Source: Sulfitobacter sabulilitoris (GTDB lineage Bacteria > Pseudomonadota > Alphaproteobacteria > Rhodobacterales > Rhodobacteraceae). From it: a DNA stretch of 58,013 bases. The stretch's first letter is position 1. Each line of letters begins with the position of its first letter. The stretch lies in NCBI RefSeq assembly GCF_005887615.1, contig NZ_VANS01000008.1:1-58013 (forward strand), given 5' to 3'. The notes beneath the pieces are model-generated. The model worked only from the letters and a program-made list of their open reading frames with translations, had not been told where the DNA came from and ran no database searches. Position numbers and translations under genes: made by a program. Positions 1 through 8,368 of the stretch are shown here, piece after piece.

Positions 1-252
1 CGTCGAGATGCCATCGCCAGTTCGAGCAATACCGCATCTTCTGGATACGTTTGCGGCAGATTTCAGCGGCAAACATCGGGCCAAATCCATTCCACCAATA
101 GCGCACGGTTTCATGGTCGATGTCGATGCCGCGTTCGTGCAATAGGTCCTCGACGTTGCGAAGCGAAAGTGGAAATCGCACACACATCATGACCGCCAGT
201 CGGAGACCTCGGGGCTACTGTAACAGCCCTTGAAAGGGTCTGTTTGCGTCAT
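1..252 (-). pseudogene. IS6-family transposase, 5' part, frameshifted
   Basis: The complement strand encodes the N-terminal part of an IS6/IS26-type DDE transposase and runs off the left edge. From an ATG at 252 it reads MTQTDPFKG...SSPEV. It then continues in another frame from about position 203 as RLAVMMCVRFPLSLRNVEDL and HERGIDIDHETVRYWWN, and on to GPMFAAEI, the family's typical N-terminal block. Joining the two parts needs one missing base near 204, so the copy is probably inactive unless the break is a sequencing error. The DDE residues lie outside the window. I could not identify a convincing terminal inverted repeat on the right side. Confidence 0.8.
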
Positions 253-404
253 GTGCAACGGCCACGAAACCACCCTGCCCGCCTCGACTCAAATCCTTCT
301 GACGAGACCAGGGGCGCCACTGTCGGTGAGGGTGTTTCGCAAGTCGCGGAAATTGCGCTGGAATTCTGCGCTATTTGGGCACGGAAAAGGGAGACAAGGG
401 TGGG

Positions 405-481
405 TGGCGGACCGAGGAGGATTCGAACCCCCGACCCCTTGATTCGTAGTCAAGTACTCTATCCAGCTGAGCTATCGGTCC
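405..481 (-). tRNA. tRNA-Arg (anticodon ACG)
   Basis: A 77-nt cloverleaf reads on the complement strand, including an encoded CCA at 405-407. The acceptor stem pairs GGACCGA with TCGGTCC. The anticodon stem CTTGA/TCAAG encloses a 7-nt loop with ACG at 445-447, read as inosine-CG for arginine CGN codons. The T arm carries GGTTCGAAT. A sigma70-like promoter lies just upstream at 492-520. The IS6 remnant lies downstream of the 3' end, the side where integrating elements usually insert. Confidence 0.95.
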
Positions 482-491
482 ACTGCGCCGG

Positions 492-520
492 GGTTTAGTC
501 GCCACGCTGGGGCATTGCAA
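492..520 (-). promoter_or_regulatory. promoter of tRNA-Arg
   Basis: On the complement strand, -35 TTGCAA (515-520), a 17-bp spacer and -10 TAAACC (492-497) lie just before the mature tRNA 5' end at 481. The spacing is exactly canonical, and the TTGnnn element matches other promoters in this window. Confidence 0.6.
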
Positions 521-570
521 GCCCCTGTTTGAGGTTTTGGTGGAAATACCTTGCCGATCGTCGGGTTACG

Positions 571-1956
571 TCAAACGGCGCCGTCGCCCTTGGGCAGGCA
601 GATGCAGAACCGCGTGCCTTCGGGGCCGGACTCCAGCAATTCCAGCGTTCCGCCGTGGCCGCGGATCAACTCGACCGAGATCGCGAGGCCAAGGCCCGAG
701 CCCCCCTTGCGCGCCCCGCCTTGAAACGGCGTGAACAGGTGTTCGCGGGCCTTGGCGGGCAGCCCGGGCCCGGTGTCGGACACGTCGATCCACCATGCCG
801 TGTCATCCTCGTGGGCCCGCACGTTGATCTCTCCGCCGGTGCCGCTGCTGACGATGGCCTGTCGCGCGTTGCGGACCAGGTTGGCCAGCACGCGGTACAT
901 CTGTTCGGGGTCCGCCCGCACCAGCATGTTCACCGGGACGTCGTCGGAAAAGCTCAGATCAAAGCCTTCGCTGGCCAGGCGCTCGCTGTCGATCACGTCC
1001 TCGACCACATCCGCCAACCGGACCATCGTCAGGGTCGGGCTAGGCTCTTCGGCCTTGCCAAAGGCCAGCGTGCTTTCGCACAGATGCACCGCGCGGGTAA
1101 TCGACCCCACCAGTTTGGGCGCCATCCGCTTGACCACCGGATCCTCGCTCGCCTCGATCCGGTCGGTAAAAAGCTGTGCGGAGGTCAGGATGTTGCGCAG
1201 ATCATGGCTGATCTTGCTCACCGCACTGCCCAATTGCGCCAGCCTGTCCTTTTGCCGCAGCGCCTGCGTCAGCTCGGTCTGCAAGGTTTTCAACGCCTCT
1301 TCCGCCTCGCGCAGTTCGGTCACCCCGGCAGAAGGTTTGATGATGCGGCGCGCGTCCTCGGGGGCGGCCGCATAGTTCTGCATGTGCCCCACCACCCCCT
1401 TGATCGGCTTGAGCAGAAAGGCCCGCATCGCCAGAAACAGCAAGAAGGCGGTGATCACGGAAATCACCGCCGACAACACAAGGATCCGGATGCCGTAGTC
1501 GATCATCGCCATGCGCAGCGGCGCGGTTTCCATCGTGACCTCGATGAGCAGGCCCGCTTGTTGCACCGGCGCGCCGATGACGCGGATCACCTCGTTTTCG
1601 GGACGGACCAACCGCATGATCGCATCCCGGATCAGCACCATTGCGGTGGCATCACGCATGTCGAAGGTCTGTGCGATCGGCTGCGGCATCTTGGAGGCCA
1701 GTACAAGTTGGCGTACCTCGTCGCGGCGCAGCACCACGTTGAACACACCGGCGTTCTGCAACAGCTCTTCTTCCAGCTCGTTGTCGATCATGTCGTCGGC
1801 CAAAAGCGCCAGCGACGCGATCTGCGCGCGCTCCAACCGGTTGAACAGGTAATCCTGCCGAAAGCGCGCGATTGACGGCACAAAGATCAACACTTCGGCC
1901 AGCATCACGAAGATGGTGGTCAGAACCAGAAGCCGCCCTGAAAGGGAATTGATCAT
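571..1956 (-). CDS. membrane sensor histidine kinase (orphan)
   Basis: 461 aa. Transmembrane segments at about 9-29 and 157-177 flank a periplasmic sensor region of about 125 residues that I do not recognise. A HAMP-like linker follows. The dimerisation and phosphoacceptor helix carries ISHDLRN with the phospho-accepting His251. The catalytic domain has an N box (NLVRNARQAI, 359-368), G1 DTGPGL (394-399) and G2 GGSGLGLAI (418-426), so it looks active. It ends an apparent three-gene operon, 16 nt after the flavoprotein gene. No response regulator is encoded nearby, so its partner and signal are unknown. Confidence 0.9.
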   Translation of the reverse strand: MINSLSGRLLVLTTIFVMLAEVLIFVPSIARFRQDYLFNRLERAQIASLALLADDMIDNELEEELLQNAGVFNVVLRRDEVRQLVLASKMPQPIAQTFDMRDATAMVLIRDAIMRLVRPENEVIRVIGAPVQQAGLLIEVTMETAPLRMAMIDYGIRILVLSAVISVITAFLLFLAMRAFLLKPIKGVVGHMQNYAAAPEDARRIIKPSAGVTELREAEEALKTLQTELTQALRQKDRLAQLGSAVSKISHDLRNILTSAQLFTDRIEASEDPVVKRMAPKLVGSITRAVHLCESTLAFGKAEEPSPTLTMVRLADVVEDVIDSERLASEGFDLSFSDDVPVNMLVRADPEQMYRVLANLVRNARQAIVSSGTGGEINVRAHEDDTAWWIDVSDTGPGLPAKAREHLFTPFQGGARKGGSGLGLAISVELIRGHGGTLELLESGPEGTRFCICLPKGDGAV

Positions 1957-1972
1957 ACGCGTTTAATGTCCT

Positions 1973-3394
1973 TTACGGAATGAACCGCTGCACCAGCCCG
2001 ACCACCCGCTTGACCAATGCGCTTTCAAACAAGCGCGGACTGAAATACGCCCCTGCCGCCCGCTTGTTGATCTCGCCGATGGTGGGATACGGGGCCACCA
2101 TCGCGGCAATCTGGCTCATCTTCATGTCGTTGGCCAGCGCAAGCGCCCAAAGCCCGATCAATTCGCCCGCCTGATACCCCACGATAGACGCGCCGACGGG
2201 GCGCCCCTTGACGACCATCACTTTGATAAAGCCCTTGGTTTTACGTTCTGCGATGGCGCGGTCGTTGTGGTGATAGTCAAAGCGCACGACTTCGAGCTTG
2301 TCGCCGTGAATGTCGCGCGCCTGCGCCTCGGTCAGGCCGACCTGCGCCAGTTCGGGGTCGGTGTAGGTGACCCAGGGGATATGCGATGTACTGGCCTTGG
2401 AAGGCAGTGCGAATAACATTGACCGGATGATGACCCCGGCGTGATAGCCCGCGACATGGGTGAACTGCATGCCGCCCGCCACGTCACCGATGGCATAGAC
2501 ACGGCGATTTGTGCTGCGCAGGCCGGCGTCCACCTTGATGCCGCTCTTGGTGGTCTCGATGCCTGCCGCATCGAGGTTCAACTTGTCGGTGTTCGTCCGC
2601 CGCCCCACCGCCATCAGCAGATGCGACCCCTTGATGCTACGCCCGTCCTCGATCACGACCTCGATTGCGCCGGCCTTGCCTTTGACTTCAGCCGCGGTGG
2701 CAGTCTCGACAATCTCGACGCCTTCGTCGCGCAGTGTCTGCAACACGATCTGCGCCAGTTCGGGGTCATCCTTGCCCAGCGCGCGTTCGCCTTCGATCAC
2801 GGTGACCTTGCTGCCGAGGCGGACATGCGCCTGCGCCATTTCCATGCCGATAGGTCCCCCGCCGATGATCAGCAGGTGATCGGGCTTGTCGCGCAGATCG
2901 AACAGCGTCTCGTTGGTCTCAAAGGGAACATCCTCGAGCCCCGGAATGGGCGGCACCAGCGGCGACGAACCGGTGGCGATGACGATGCGGCGCGCTTCGA
3001 TGATCGTGTCGCCCGCCTGCACTTCGCGGTCCGATATGAAGTGGCCGAACTCGCGGATCACCTTGACGCCCAGCCCCTCGAACCGCTCCTGGCTGTCCAC
3101 GGGCTCGATCTGGGCGATGACATCGGCCACGTGATCCTTGGCGGCGCCGTAATCCGCCGCGCCGCTGGCCACCGCGACACCGTATTGATCCGAATGGCGC
3201 TGCGCGTAGGCCGCCTTGCCGCTGGCAATCAGCGCCTTGGACGGAACACAGCCATAGTTCAGGCAATCGCCGCCCATCTTGTGCCCTTCGAGCAGAACCA
3301 CGTCGGCGCCCATCTGCACCGCTCCCGCCGCGACGGACAGCCCGCCCGATCCGGCACCGATAACCAGGATGTCGGCCTTGATACGATTGGTCAT
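1973..3394 (-). CDS. FAD-dependent pyridine nucleotide-disulfide oxidoreductase (MerA/Lpd-like)
   Basis: 473 aa, the usual length for the family. An N-terminal FAD Rossmann motif GAGSGG (13-18) is followed by the redox-active disulfide GGDCLNYGCVPS (C44, C49). A second Rossmann motif, IIGGGPIGME, binds NAD(P)H, and AIGDVAGG contacts FAD. In mercuric reductase and lipoamide dehydrogenase the C-terminal interface carries a catalytic His in an HPxxSE motif. Here the equivalent is APYPTIGE, without that His. MerA-specific C-terminal Cys pairs are also absent, so mercury reduction is unlikely. The gene begins 3 nt after the TVP38-type gene; such pairings suggest a membrane-linked redox role, which is inference. 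Confidence 0.85.
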   Translation of the reverse strand: MTNRIKADILVIGAGSGGLSVAAGAVQMGADVVLLEGHKMGGDCLNYGCVPSKALIASGKAAYAQRHSDQYGVAVASGAADYGAAKDHVADVIAQIEPVDSQERFEGLGVKVIREFGHFISDREVQAGDTIIEARRIVIATGSSPLVPPIPGLEDVPFETNETLFDLRDKPDHLLIIGGGPIGMEMAQAHVRLGSKVTVIEGERALGKDDPELAQIVLQTLRDEGVEIVETATAAEVKGKAGAIEVVIEDGRSIKGSHLLMAVGRRTNTDKLNLDAAGIETTKSGIKVDAGLRSTNRRVYAIGDVAGGMQFTHVAGYHAGVIIRSMLFALPSKASTSHIPWVTYTDPELAQVGLTEAQARDIHGDKLEVVRFDYHHNDRAIAERKTKGFIKVMVVKGRPVGASIVGYQAGELIGLWALALANDMKMSQIAAMVAPYPTIGEINKRAAGAYFSPRLFESALVKRVVGLVQRFIP

Positions 3395-3397
3395 AGA

Positions 3398-4159
3398 TCA
3401 GATGTCCTTTTTGCCGGTCACGGCCTTGAAGATGACAGGCAGCAGCGACAACGCCGCGAGGCCAAGAATGGGCAGCAGGATATGCGGCTCGAATATGATG
3501 CCGAGATTGGGTGTCTCGCCGCGTTCGAACACGGCGCCCAACCCTGCACCGACCGAAGAATACACGAGCGACCCCGGAATGATGCCCAGGAATGTCGAGA
3601 TCACGAAGCGCCACAGCGGCACCGAGAGGAATGCCGGGATGAGATTGGCCACGAAAAACGGCACCGCCGGCACAAGACGGATGAAAAATAGCATCGACCA
3701 CTGGTTTTCATCCAGTCCGCGCTTGATCTTGCGCACTGTGCCCTGGCTCGCGTCCATCCGCTCCCTGAGCTTGTCGCCCAGCCCGAACCGCGCCGCCAGA
3801 AAGATCACGGTGGCCCCCAGCGTCGCCCCCGTCACGCTGAACAACGAGCCCAGAAGCGTGCCGAACAAAAACCCGCCCGTCAGTGTCGCGATCAACGCGC
3901 CGGGCAGCGAAAACCCCACGATCACCACGTATGCCGCGATGAACCCGAGCGCCGTCAGCCCAAAATGCGCGTCGCGAAACGCGATCAGCGCCTCGCGGTT
4001 GTCGCGCAGGGTGTCGAAAGTCAGGTAATCGCGCAGCGTGAACGCCCCGACGGCGGCCACCACCAGTATGACGATCAGGGGCATTCGGCGCATCAGGCCG
4101 CTTTTTGAAGTCTGGCTCATTTCGGACATGACTGTCGCCTTTCGGGGCGCGGGTTGCAA
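3398..4159 (-). CDS. TVP38/TMEM64 (VTT domain) family membrane protein
   Basis: 253 aa integral inner-membrane protein. An N-terminal transmembrane helix (about 17-35) precedes the VTT/SNARE-associated domain with its hallmark RLVPAVPFF and FLGIIPGSLVYSSVGAGLG segments. Relatives (DedA, TMEM41/VMP1, TVP38) are linked to lipid scrambling or membrane homeostasis, but the bacterial TVP38 role is unproven. It is the first gene of the apparent operon with the flavoprotein and histidine kinase. The ATG at 4159 is chosen by family length. Confidence 0.85.
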   Translation of the reverse strand: MQPAPRKATVMSEMSQTSKSGLMRRMPLIVILVVAAVGAFTLRDYLTFDTLRDNREALIAFRDAHFGLTALGFIAAYVVIVGFSLPGALIATLTGGFLFGTLLGSLFSVTGATLGATVIFLAARFGLGDKLRERMDASQGTVRKIKRGLDENQWSMLFFIRLVPAVPFFVANLIPAFLSVPLWRFVISTFLGIIPGSLVYSSVGAGLGAVFERGETPNLGIIFEPHILLPILGLAALSLLPVIFKAVTGKKDI

Positions 4160-4330
4160 TTACCACACTAGATGACGCGCGTCGGCGCAAAGGAACAGGG
4201 CGATCACGGGTGCTTGATGCGCGGTGACGGTTTGGGCACCCTGACAGCGGCAACTGCGCCGTGTTGTAACATTTGCCCCCGGATCCAGCGGAAATTATTG
4301 CAAAACCCTGCTTATTCCGGCCGGAGGGGT

Positions 4331-4359
4331 TTGACTTGCCCAATCGTCCGCTTTAGAGG
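4331..4359 (+). promoter_or_regulatory. promoter of rpmH-rnpA-yidD
   Basis: -35 TTGACT (4331-4336), a 17-bp spacer and -10 TAGAGG (4354-4359) lie about 70 nt before the rpmH start. The -35 hexamer is near consensus and the -10 is weak. Confidence 0.6.
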
Positions 4360-4429
4360 ACGGGCTTCGGATAACACCGGGCGCGCCGAATCTGCGCCGC
4401 CCGCAGACAGAGCAATTGGAGACGGAGCG

Positions 4430-4564
4430 ATGAAACGCACCTTTCAACCCTCGAACCTCGTGCGCAAGCGGCGCCACGGTTTCCGCGCACGCATGGCCAC
4501 AAAGGCCGGTCGCAAGATCATCAATGCGCGTCGCGCACAGGGCCGGAAATCGCTGAGCGCGTAA
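4430..4564 (+). CDS. rpmH: 50S ribosomal protein L34
   Basis: 44 aa, full length and highly basic, starting [20 protein letters not shown] and ending KSLSA as in the family. It binds 23S rRNA. It is the first gene of the conserved rpmH-rnpA-yidD cluster, 49 nt ahead of the chosen rnpA start. Confidence 0.98.
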   Translation: MKRTFQPSNLVRKRRHGFRARMATKAGRKIINARRAQGRKSLSA

Positions 4565-4613
4565 TCGCGCCCTCGTTTACGGTTTGGACGACATGACACC
4601 GCCGGAGGCCCCC

Positions 4614-5009
4614 ATGGATGGCAGCAACGCCAGCACCGGGGATGCGCCTCCGGCGGTTTCTTTGCGTTTGACGACGCTGACCAAACGGTCCGATTTCCTG
4701 CGCGCGTCGCGCGCGAAACGCGTGGCGATGCCGGGTTTCATCGTTCAGATGCGGGTGCGCCCCGAGGGCGAGGCCGAGGGCATTCGCGTCGGCTTTACCT
4801 GTTCCAAGAAAGTCGGCAACGCCGTCGCCCGCAACCGCGCCAAGCGGCGGCTGCGCGAGATCGCGCGCCTCGTGCTGTCCGAGGCGGGGCGCGATGGCGC
4901 CGACTATGTCCTGATCGGGCGCCAGGGCGCGACGGCGACCCTGCCTTTCGACCAGATGCTGGCCGATCTGCGCCGGGCCCTTGCGGTATTGCATGGACCG
5001 CGCAAATGA
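4614..5009 (+). CDS. rnpA: ribonuclease P protein component
   Basis: 131 aa protein subunit of RNase P, which helps the catalytic RNA remove tRNA 5' leaders. The family signature [20 protein letters not shown] is intact, with the basic RNR helix that contacts RNA. In-frame ATGs occur at 4584, 4593 and 4614. The last is preceded by GGAGG at 4604-4608 with 5-nt spacing and starts closest to the conserved [10 protein letters not shown] core, so it is preferred. The 3' end overlaps yidD by 4 nt (ATGA). Confidence 0.95.
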   Translation: MDGSNASTGDAPPAVSLRLTTLTKRSDFLRASRAKRVAMPGFIVQMRVRPEGEAEGIRVGFTCSKKVGNAVARNRAKRRLREIARLVLSEAGRDGADYVLIGRQGATATLPFDQMLADLRRALAVLHGPRK

Positions 5010-5245
5010 CCCCGCTGGCGCGGTTCATGGCGCTGCCGGTACGCGCCTACCGGATCGTCTTTAGCCCCTGGGTCGGGCACAACTGCCGCTATCAGCCCAC
5101 GTGCAGCGTCTACGCCCTCGAGGCCCTGTCGCGCCATGGCGGGATCAAGGGCACATGGCTGGCGGCACGGCGCATCGCGCGCTGTCATCCCTGGGGCGGA
5201 TCGGGCTACGACCCGGTTCCCGACGCCGACCCGCCCGACGCCTAG
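5006..5245 (+). CDS. yidD: membrane protein insertion efficiency factor YidD
   Basis: 79 aa. The hallmark pattern [17 protein letters not shown] followed by [13 protein letters not shown] is complete. The protein associates peripherally with the inner membrane and assists YidC/Sec-dependent insertion. It is translationally coupled to rnpA through an ATGA overlap. Its usual neighbour yidC is displaced about 3.6 kb downstream here. Confidence 0.96.
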   Translation: MTPLARFMALPVRAYRIVFSPWVGHNCRYQPTCSVYALEALSRHGGIKGTWLAARRIARCHPWGGSGYDPVPDADPPDA

Positions 5246-5246
5246 G

Positions 5247-5774
5247 TCACTGTTTTTCGAAGCTGATGATGACCTCGCCGATATCGACGCCGTATTTCGT
5301 CATGTAGGCGCGGTTCAAAACGCGGTTCTCGCTCAACTTCCACATCCAGTCGTCGAACCGCACCCGCATCGTGCCGTCCGGCACCGGCAGGTCGATCTGG
5401 TATCGCCAGTTGAAGGTATCGCCGCGCTCCTCGCCCGCGGCCTCTCCGATCACGCCGGGGGCGGTGCCGCGCCATGTATCGGGGCCCGTCTTGGTCAAGG
5501 TCCAGACGCGCTGCTCGGTGCTCTTGTCTTCATAGACGAAATCTTCGACCAGGGTCAGCGTCTTGCCGTCCCAAGTGCCCGTGATATCCACGTCAAAGCG
5601 CCGCCGCACCGTGCCGAACACGTCCTGGAACTGCCCCTGGGCCTTGACCCTTCCGTCAAAGAACTCCTCGAGATTCAACTGCCCGCCAGACAGTTTTTCG
5701 TCATCAAGCGCAGGTTTGCCGACGCAGGCCCCCAGCGACAATGTGATAAGGGCCGCAGCCAGCAATCGGAACAT
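5247..5774 (-). CDS. DUF3833 family lipoprotein
   Basis: 175 aa. The N terminus [20 protein letters not shown] is a lipoprotein signal with lipobox LGAC (Cys17). The rest is a lipocalin-like beta-rich domain typical of DUF3833 ([38 protein letters not shown]). Function is unknown in the family. It converges on yidD with a single base between the stop codons, so its antisense transcription meets the rnpA-yidD message. Confidence 0.88.
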   Translation of the reverse strand: MFRLLAAALITLSLGACVGKPALDDEKLSGGQLNLEEFFDGRVKAQGQFQDVFGTVRRRFDVDITGTWDGKTLTLVEDFVYEDKSTEQRVWTLTKTGPDTWRGTAPGVIGEAAGEERGDTFNWRYQIDLPVPDGTMRVRFDDWMWKLSENRVLNRAYMTKYGVDIGEVIISFEKQ

Positions 5775-5873
5775 CAACACTCTCCTTGTCGGGACACATA
5801 CGCGCGGCGGGGCCTTTTGGTTCAAGACGCATATGGATATAGACAAAACCACCCCCTGCCAAAGGACGCAGCC

Positions 5874-6719
5874 ATGCTTGACGACGCAGACGAGATCCAC
5901 CCGCTGTTTTCCGGCGCGCCGCGCACGACCGAATTCAAGAAGCTGCGCAAACGCGTGGTGCGGCAAGTGCGCGAGGCGATCGAGCAGTACGGCATGATCG
6001 AAAAGGGCGCGCGCTGGCTGGTGTGCCTGTCGGGAGGCAAAGACAGCTACACGCTGCTTGCGGTGCTCCACGAGCTGAAATGGCGTGGGCTGCTGCCGGT
6101 CGATCTGCTGGCGTGCAATCTGGACCAGGGGCAACCGGGCTTTCCCGCCACGGTGCTGCCGGCGTTCCTTGAGCGTATGGGCGTGCCGCACCGGATCGAA
6201 TATCAGGACACCTATTCGGTAGTGATGGACAAGATCCCGGCGGGCCGGACGTTCTGTGCGCTCTGCTCGCGCCTGCGGCGGGGTCATCTGTACCGGCTCG
6301 CGCGCGAGGAGGGCTGTTCGGCCGTGGTGCTGGGCCACCATCGCGACGATATTCTCGAGACATTCTTCATGAACCTGTTCCACGGCGGGCGGCTGGCGAC
6401 GATGCCGCCGAAGCTGGTCAATGAAGAGGGCGATCTGTTCTTGTATCGCCCGCTGGCGCATGTGGCCGAGGCCGATTGCGAGAAATTCGCCGCCGCGATG
6501 GCCTATCCGATCATTCCCTGCGATTTGTGCGGCAGCCAGGACGGGCTGCAGCGCCAACAGGTGAAGGCGATCCTGGATGGGTGGGAGCGCAACAGCCCGG
6601 GTCGCCGCCAGGTGATGTTTCGCGCCCTGATGAACGCGCGGCCGTCTCATCTGCTGGACCCGAATCTGTTCGATTTCCAAGGGCTTGCCCTGACTTCGGA
6701 AAAACCTTCTCTAATTTGA
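5874..6719 (+). CDS. ttcA: tRNA 2-thiocytidine biosynthesis protein TtcA
   Basis: 281 aa. TtcA uses ATP and an iron-sulfur cluster to thiolate C32 of tRNAs. The PP-loop SGGKDS sits at 53-58. Cluster cysteines are visible as CALC (128, 131) and PCDLC (216, 219), and the family-typical [16 protein letters not shown] is present. The start is the ATG at 5874, 7 nt after AAAGGA. The neighbouring DUF3833 gene is divergent from it. Confidence 0.95.
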   Translation: MLDDADEIHPLFSGAPRTTEFKKLRKRVVRQVREAIEQYGMIEKGARWLVCLSGGKDSYTLLAVLHELKWRGLLPVDLLACNLDQGQPGFPATVLPAFLERMGVPHRIEYQDTYSVVMDKIPAGRTFCALCSRLRRGHLYRLAREEGCSAVVLGHHRDDILETFFMNLFHGGRLATMPPKLVNEEGDLFLYRPLAHVAEADCEKFAAAMAYPIIPCDLCGSQDGLQRQQVKAILDGWERNSPGRRQVMFRALMNARPSHLLDPNLFDFQGLALTSEKPSLI

Positions 6720-6817
6720 TGGAAATTTCGCTGGCGCGTTAACGCTCGGTCCAGCCACCCTCAGATACATTGCCCCAATCCGCACGGCATGCGTGCAGTC
6801 AGCAAAAAGGGTGCAAG

Positions 6818-8368
6818 ATGAAGCATGGGTCCGCAAACGCCAAACAAAGACTGCGCAGGAAGTTGGCCGTGCTCCTGGTCGGGCCTTCGGCGCTCGCATT
6901 CCTGCCGGCAATCACCCTTGGCGCTTTCTGGCTTGGCGGGGAACAGGCGCTGATCCTTGCGGCGGCGGCCTTGCCGACATTGTATCTTCTGGCGGGCGGT
7001 TATTCGGGGCTGACGCAGCAGGGGGCCTCGGCGCGCACCACCTCGACCGGGCTGGTGCAACGCGACACCTTCGACGAAGTCGTCGAACAGACCCATGCCC
7101 GAGTGCGTGAAAGCGGCCTCATGTCTGCCACCATGATGCTGGAACTGAACGAGCAAACGCAGCTTGTCGATCGTTACGGTCAATCCGCCATGGACATGAT
7201 CGTGCAGCGCACGAGCGAACGGATCGCCGGTGTCCTGCGGCAAGGCGACCATGTGGCGCTTTTGGGCGATGTGCGGTTCGGCATGTGCCTGGCGCCCGTG
7301 CGGCAGCTCGATCTTGAGCTTTGCATCCAGTTGTGCGGAAGATTGCAGGCCGCGGTGGAAGAGCCTGTTTCCATCGACGGAACAGCGGTTTATGTCACCG
7401 CCACCATCGGATTTTGTCAGCATTCCCGTTCACCGAAAGCCACCGGGCAGGCGTGGTTGCAGGCCGCGAGCACCGCGCTGCGCGAGGCGCAACGCCGGGG
7501 GCCAACGGCGATCCGCGCCTTTTCCGTCGAGATGCGCCGGATGACGGAATCCCGCGCCGAATTGCGCGAAGAGGTCGTAACAGGGCTTGAACTGGGCCAC
7601 ATCCAACCCTGGTTCCAGCCGCAGATTTCCACCGACACCGGCCTTGTCACCGGGTTCGAGGCCCTGGCGCGTTGGCAGCATCCCAAACGCGGCATGATCC
7701 CGCCCGGTGAATTCATGCCGGCCATGGAACAAGCCGGTATGATGGAACGTCTGGCCGAGGTCATGTTGTACCATGCCTTTACCGCGCTCAAGGCTTGGGA
7801 CAGCGCGGGCCACCATGTGCCGCAGGTCGGCGTGAATTTCGCCGGCTCCGAGCTGAAGAACCCGCGTCTGGTGGAAAAGATCCGCTGGGAACTTGATCGC
7901 TTCGAACTCTCCGCCGACAGGCTTGCCATCGAGGTTCTCGAAACCGTCGTTGCCAGCGCGCCCGATGATGTCGTGACCCGCAATATCAAGGGATTGTGCG
8001 ACCTCGGGTGCCGAATCGATCTTGATGATTTCGGCACCGGACATGCGTCCATCGCTTCGATCCGCCGATTTTCGGTGAACCGGATCAAGATCGACAAGTC
8101 CTTTGTGATGAAGGCGGACCGCGACCCAGAGCAGCAGCGCATGATCAGCGCGATCCTGACAATGGCGGAGCGACTGAACGTCGAAACGCTGGCCGAAGGT
8201 GTCGAAAGCGTCGGTGAACACGCCTTGCTGGCCCAGTTGGGATGCGACCACGTCCAGGGCTTTGGCATTGCGCGCCCGATGCCGTTCGAGCAGACGCTGG
8301 ATTGGATCAGCGCACATAACGACAAACTGCGCGATCCGCCAAAGATCACCGGGCATCATGTGAAATAA
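6818..8368 (+). CDS. c-di-GMP phosphodiesterase (EAL) with degenerate GGDEF domain
   Basis: 516 aa. Two transmembrane segments (about 16-38 and 43-62) anchor the protein. The GGDEF-like domain (about 78-238) has LGDVRFG at 149-155 in place of GGDEF, so diguanylate cyclase activity is not expected. The EAL domain (about 250-500) keeps its metal and catalytic residues: E281 of EAL, N340, E372, the DDFGTG motif (403-408), K427, AEGVES with E463, and Q480. Hydrolysis of c-di-GMP is therefore likely. The ATG at 6818 follows AAAAAGG by 7 nt; the in-frame TTG at 6770 is less likely. Confidence 0.92.
   Translation: MKHGSANAKQRLRRKLAVLLVGPSALAFLPAITLGAFWLGGEQALILAAAALPTLYLLAGGYSGLTQQGASARTTSTGLVQRDTFDEVVEQTHARVRESGLMSATMMLELNEQTQLVDRYGQSAMDMIVQRTSERIAGVLRQGDHVALLGDVRFGMCLAPVRQLDLELCIQLCGRLQAAVEEPVSIDGTAVYVTATIGFCQHSRSPKATGQAWLQAASTALREAQRRGPTAIRAFSVEMRRMTESRAELREEVVTGLELGHIQPWFQPQISTDTGLVTGFEALARWQHPKRGMIPPGEFMPAMEQAGMMERLAEVMLYHAFTALKAWDSAGHHVPQVGVNFAGSELKNPRLVEKIRWELDRFELSADRLAIEVLETVVASAPDDVVTRNIKGLCDLGCRIDLDDFGTGHASIASIRRFSVNRIKIDKSFVMKADRDPEQQRMISAILTMAERLNVETLAEGVESVGEHALLAQLGCDHVQGFGIARPMPFEQTLDWISAHNDKLRDPPKITGHHVK

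Noticed and set aside
230-498. Two short plus-strand open frames
   Set aside because: They run across the tRNA-Arg gene and the IS6 start region; the apparent peptides are translations of the tRNA complement.
1973-3394. Mercuric reductase (merA)
   Set aside because: There is no heavy-metal-associated domain, no C-terminal Cys pair and no mer genes nearby; only the disulfide oxidoreductase core is shared.
6818-8368. Diguanylate cyclase activity
   Set aside because: The GGDEF motif is replaced by LGDVRF, removing the metal and GTP-binding residues needed for catalysis.
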